Shown here piece by piece: positions 14,254-16,370 of a stretch of DNA of 16,370 bases. How positions within the stretch are numbered: position 1 is the first letter of the stretch; every line of letters begins with the position of its first letter. The notes beneath the pieces were generated by a model. That model searched no databases. It was not told the DNA's origin and was given only the letters and a program-made list of their open reading frames with translations. The stretch covers positions 1 to 16,370 of the forward strand of contig QGUY01000067.1 of NCBI GenBank assembly GCA_003242315.1. Direction: 5' to 3'. Both the position numbers and the translations under genes were made by a program. This DNA is from Bacteroidota bacterium (lineage in GTDB: Bacteria; Bacteroidota; Bacteroidia; Cytophagales; Cyclobacteriaceae).

Positions 14254-14266
14254 AATTGAAATTCCT

Positions 14267-15940
14267 ATGAACAAGCTCATTCAAAAAACCATATATACTG
14301 TCATCCTTGCCATGATTGGCATTGCGTGCGATGATGGGCTGGAAAAATTTCCAGTTGACAAACCTTCAAGTTCAACGTTCTTGAAGACGGAGCGCGAACT
14401 GGAGATGGCTGTTGTTGGGGCATACGCGAATCTATGGAGCGGCTACAGCTATGACATGACGATTGAAACCATCCTCGATGTCACGTCCGACATTGGTTGG
14501 GAACGGGCTGAAGCACCATGGCAGGAACTTGGCAATGGCAAGGTGGATCCCAACAACACCATAAGCAGGGAAATTTGGACCAACAGCTACACCGGTATCC
14601 AGCGCTGTAACACGGTGCTGGCGAATGCTTCGCGGATTGAAAACATTACCGATCAGGCGAAGATGGACCGAAACCTTGCTGAAGCTCGATTCCTGAGAGC
14701 ATATTGGTACCATCATCTCGTTTCGCTCTATGGAGATGTGCCACTGGTAACTACCCCTCTGGCGCTCAGTGAATCAAATCTTCCGAGAACACCGAAACCT
14801 CAGGTTTACGATTTTATTCTTTCCGAACTTGATGCGGCAGCTGCTGTCTTGCCGGAAAAGTATACCGCGTCTGCTGACATAGGCCGGGCTACCAAAGGCG
14901 CTGCGCTGGCACTCAAATCACGCGTTGCGCTCTATGCTGGAAAGTTCGACGTGGCTATTGCTGCCGCGGAAGCGGTAATGAATTCCGGTGTGTATGATCT
15001 GGATGATGACTATGAGGGACTCTTTATCAAAAGCAAACAAATTGGTTCACACGAAATCATTTTCAGCATTTCGTATCTCGTTGGTCTGCGAACGCACAGG
15101 ATTCCGCAAGGCGTGAATTCGCGTAATGGTCGAGGATTTAGTTCAAAGATCCCTACGCAGGCGCTCATCGACTCATACCTTTGCATCGATGGTCTGCCGA
15201 TCGATGAATCCCCATTATACGATCCCGAAAAGCCGTTTGAGAACAGAGACCCGCGTCTGCATTACACCTGCGTTGTGCCCGGTTCGGTGTTTGACGGTTT
15301 TCAGTTCGAAACGCACCGTGACAGCGTCGAATGCTGGAATTACAACGTCAATCCTCCCGTCCGCGTACCGAACCAGGATGCGCTGAATCCCTTCGCTTCA
15401 TTTTCGGGATATTGCTGGAGGAAGTATGCAGACATGGAAAATCCGGATTACCTGACCCGCTCAGAGACAGGAATTGTAGTGTTACGGTTTGCAGAGGTCC
15501 TTCTAAACTATGCTGAAGCGAAAATCGAATCCAATGAATTGGATCAATCTGTGTATGACGCTTTGAACGCTGTGCGCACGCGCGTAGGAATGCCCCCGGT
15601 GGATCTCGGTAAGACGCAGGAGGAATTGCGATCGATTGTGAGGATTGAGAGAAAAAGCGAGCTTGCCTTCGAGGGGACAAGGTTGTATGACATCCGGCGC
15701 TGGAGAATTGCTGAAGAGGTGATGACGGGAGAGCTGTTGGGTCGGATACCGAGAGGGCTTCTTGCCGCTGCGCCGGAGATCGACGAAAACGGAACGCCTA
15801 ACTATGACAATGTTCCGAACCGTAGCGAAATGCGTGTCATTGAACTGAGAATTTTTGATCCGGCCAAAAATTATGTCTGGCCTATTCCTCAGATTGAGCT
15901 GGAGGTCAATGATCTGATAAGTCAGAATCCAGGTTACTAA
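14267..15940 (+). CDS. susD: SusD/RagB-family outer-membrane ligand-binding lipoprotein
   Basis: The product is 557 aa. Start ATG 14267 is chosen because the lipoprotein signal begins there and ends in GIAC, with C21 followed by DD, an acidic context consistent with surface export. An in-frame TTG at 14231 lies inside susC and would spoil the signal peptide. The helical TPR-like scaffold is clear: RCNTVLANASRI, then AEARFLRAYWYHHLVSLYGDVP (about 139-159) in the N-terminal SusD-like part, and RFAEVLLNYAEAKIE (407-421), ERKSELAFEGTRLYDIRRWR (461-480) and the C-terminal YVWPIPQIELEVNDL in the SusD_RagB part. It forms the hinged lid on SusC and captures the ligand at the cell surface. The binding site is too variable to predict the ligand. 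It is the second gene of the susCD transcript. Confidence 0.95.
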   Translation: MNKLIQKTIYTVILAMIGIACDDGLEKFPVDKPSSSTFLKTERELEMAVVGAYANLWSGYSYDMTIETILDVTSDIGWERAEAPWQELGNGKVDPNNTISREIWTNSYTGIQRCNTVLANASRIENITDQAKMDRNLAEARFLRAYWYHHLVSLYGDVPLVTTPLALSESNLPRTPKPQVYDFILSELDAAAAVLPEKYTASADIGRATKGAALALKSRVALYAGKFDVAIAAAEAVMNSGVYDLDDDYEGLFIKSKQIGSHEIIFSISYLVGLRTHRIPQGVNSRNGRGFSSKIPTQALIDSYLCIDGLPIDESPLYDPEKPFENRDPRLHYTCVVPGSVFDGFQFETHRDSVECWNYNVNPPVRVPNQDALNPFASFSGYCWRKYADMENPDYLTRSETGIVVLRFAEVLLNYAEAKIESNELDQSVYDALNAVRTRVGMPPVDLGKTQEELRSIVRIERKSELAFEGTRLYDIRRWRIAEEVMTGELLGRIPRGLLAAAPEIDENGTPNYDNVPNRSEMRVIELRIFDPAKNYVWPIPQIELEVNDLISQNPGY

Positions 15941-15960
15941 ATTGAGGAATGCTTTAGCGT

Positions 15961-16005
15961 GGTGGCTGCCAAGAGGACTCCTGTTTAGACGATAGCTAAG
16001 CCACC
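15961..16005 (+). repeat. Imperfect inverted repeat after susD
   Basis: GGTGGCT (15961-15967) pairs with AGCCACC (15999-16005) across a 31-base interior. With the GC-rich hairpin that follows directly it makes a two-stem 3' structure downstream of the susD stop. Confidence 0.35.
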
Positions 16006-16034
16006 TGCCCCGGACGATTGACGTCCGGGGCTTT
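16006..16034 (+). terminator. GC-rich hairpin between susD and the FAD oxidoreductase gene
   Basis: A 10-bp stem (GCCCCGGACG at 16007-16016 with 16022-16031) has a 5-base loop and is followed by TTTAAATT. It fits a partial terminator or an mRNA-stabilising stem between susD and the next gene. The T run is short, so read-through is likely. Confidence 0.55.
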
Positions 16035-16058
16035 AAATTAAAAGGACACCAACGATCC

Positions 16059-16370
16059 ATGAAGATTCAAACCATCCTTCGGGCTTTTGTCATTGCAGCA
16101 TTTTGTTTCACATCGGGCTGTCGTCATAGCGGATTGAATGCTTCCTATGATGTGGTTGTGTATGGCGGCACGCCGGCAGGCATTATGGCCGCCATTCAAC
16201 TCGCCCGTGAAGGGAGGTCGGTTGCATTGGTTGAGCCATCATCGCATGTAGGAGGGATTATCGTCAATGGTCTTGGCGGCACTGACATCGATAACCATCA
16301 AGAGTTTTTTTATAACAATTGCAACCAGCGAAACAATACAACTGGTAAAATATGGGTGATGCAGCATACA
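16059..16370 (+). CDS. FAD-dependent oxidoreductase lipoprotein, 3' end outside the window
   Basis: The first 104 codons are present. The lipoprotein signal ends in TSGC with C21. The dinucleotide-binding fold follows immediately: DVVVYGGTPAGIMAAIQLAR (31-50), SVALVEP with the acidic residue E59, then HVGGIIVNGLGGTDIDN (63-79). This is the pattern of the FAD_oxidored (PF12831) proteins common in Bacteroidota polysaccharide-use loci, sometimes labelled xanthan-lyase-like on weak grounds. It would oxidise a hydroxyl or sugar-like group at the cell surface or in the periplasm; the substrate is unknown. ATG 16059 has a purine-rich AAAAGGA about 12 bases upstream. From codon 83 (a run of seven T at 16305) the protein stops looking like the family, and the DNA drops to about one third G+C. 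The tail may be a true variant, a frameshift, an insertion junction or poor end sequence. Confidence 0.8.
   Translation, partial: MKIQTILRAFVIAAFCFTSGCRHSGLNASYDVVVYGGTPAGIMAAIQLAREGRSVALVEPSSHVGGIIVNGLGGTDIDNHQEFFYNNCNQRNNTTGKIWVMQHT

Noticed and set aside
14231..14266. TTG start for susD inside the end of susC
   Set aside because: The lipoprotein signal peptide starts at ATG 14267, and the extra residues would break it.
15503..16060. Open minus-strand frame of 185 codons over the end of susD
   Set aside because: It overlaps conserved SusD C-terminal motifs and the hairpin region; the translation looks random.
1..16370. tRNA, rRNA, CRISPR array, transposase or attachment site
   Set aside because: No cloverleaf with CCA-type end, rRNA-like block, regularly spaced repeats, transposase motif or terminal inverted repeat was seen on either strand by eye.

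Overview
The window looks like a stretch of a Bacteroidota chromosome with moderate G+C content, probably from the Cytophagales/Chitinophagales side of the phylum. The evidence is a SusC/SusD pair whose SusC carries an N-terminal STN domain, a FecR-type anti-sigma factor with a DUF4974-like C-terminus, and an ECF sigma factor of the kind paired with such FecR proteins. Signal peptides ending in Ala followed by Gln, and genes mostly lacking strong Shine-Dalgarno sequences, point the same way. No rRNA, tRNA, CRISPR or insertion-sequence signature was seen.

Layout. (1) Positions 1-1354: a secreted-type protein of unknown function that is open only from position 41 and has no normal start before 200, then a GC-rich hairpin and a small GTG-start coiled-coil gene. 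(2) Positions 1572-8859: four plus-strand genes for exported enzymes with 4-base overlaps or a 3-base gap. They encode two paralogous amidohydrolase-2-type metalloenzymes, a Tat/lipoprotein PhoD-like metallophosphatase and a LacZ-like GH2 glycosidase. A Bacteroidota-type promoter lies just before the first. (3) Positions 8875-10722: an ECF sigma factor on the minus strand, ending 15 bases from the GH2 gene, and divergent from it a fecR gene preceded by a 243-base hairpin-containing leader. (4) Positions 10885-16370: susC and susD, then the 5' part of a lipoprotein FAD-dependent oxidoreductase gene that runs off the window. Hairpins lie between fecR and susC and between susD and the last gene.

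How the genes may work together. The ECF, FecR and STN-SusC form a standard trans-envelope signalling set. Ligand passing through SusCD would be sensed by the STN domain, relayed to periplasmic FecR, and would release the sigma factor. SusCD imports an oligomeric or glycosylated ligand. The neighbouring exported GH2, phosphoesterase, amidohydrolases and FAD enzyme would process it. The substrate cannot be read from the sequence. The mixture of one glycosidase with a phosphoesterase, two possible lactonase/decarboxylase-type enzymes and an oxidoreductase suggests a decorated or unusual glycoside rather than a plain polysaccharide; this is inference. The two window ends both show short stretches that do not fit the adjoining genes.
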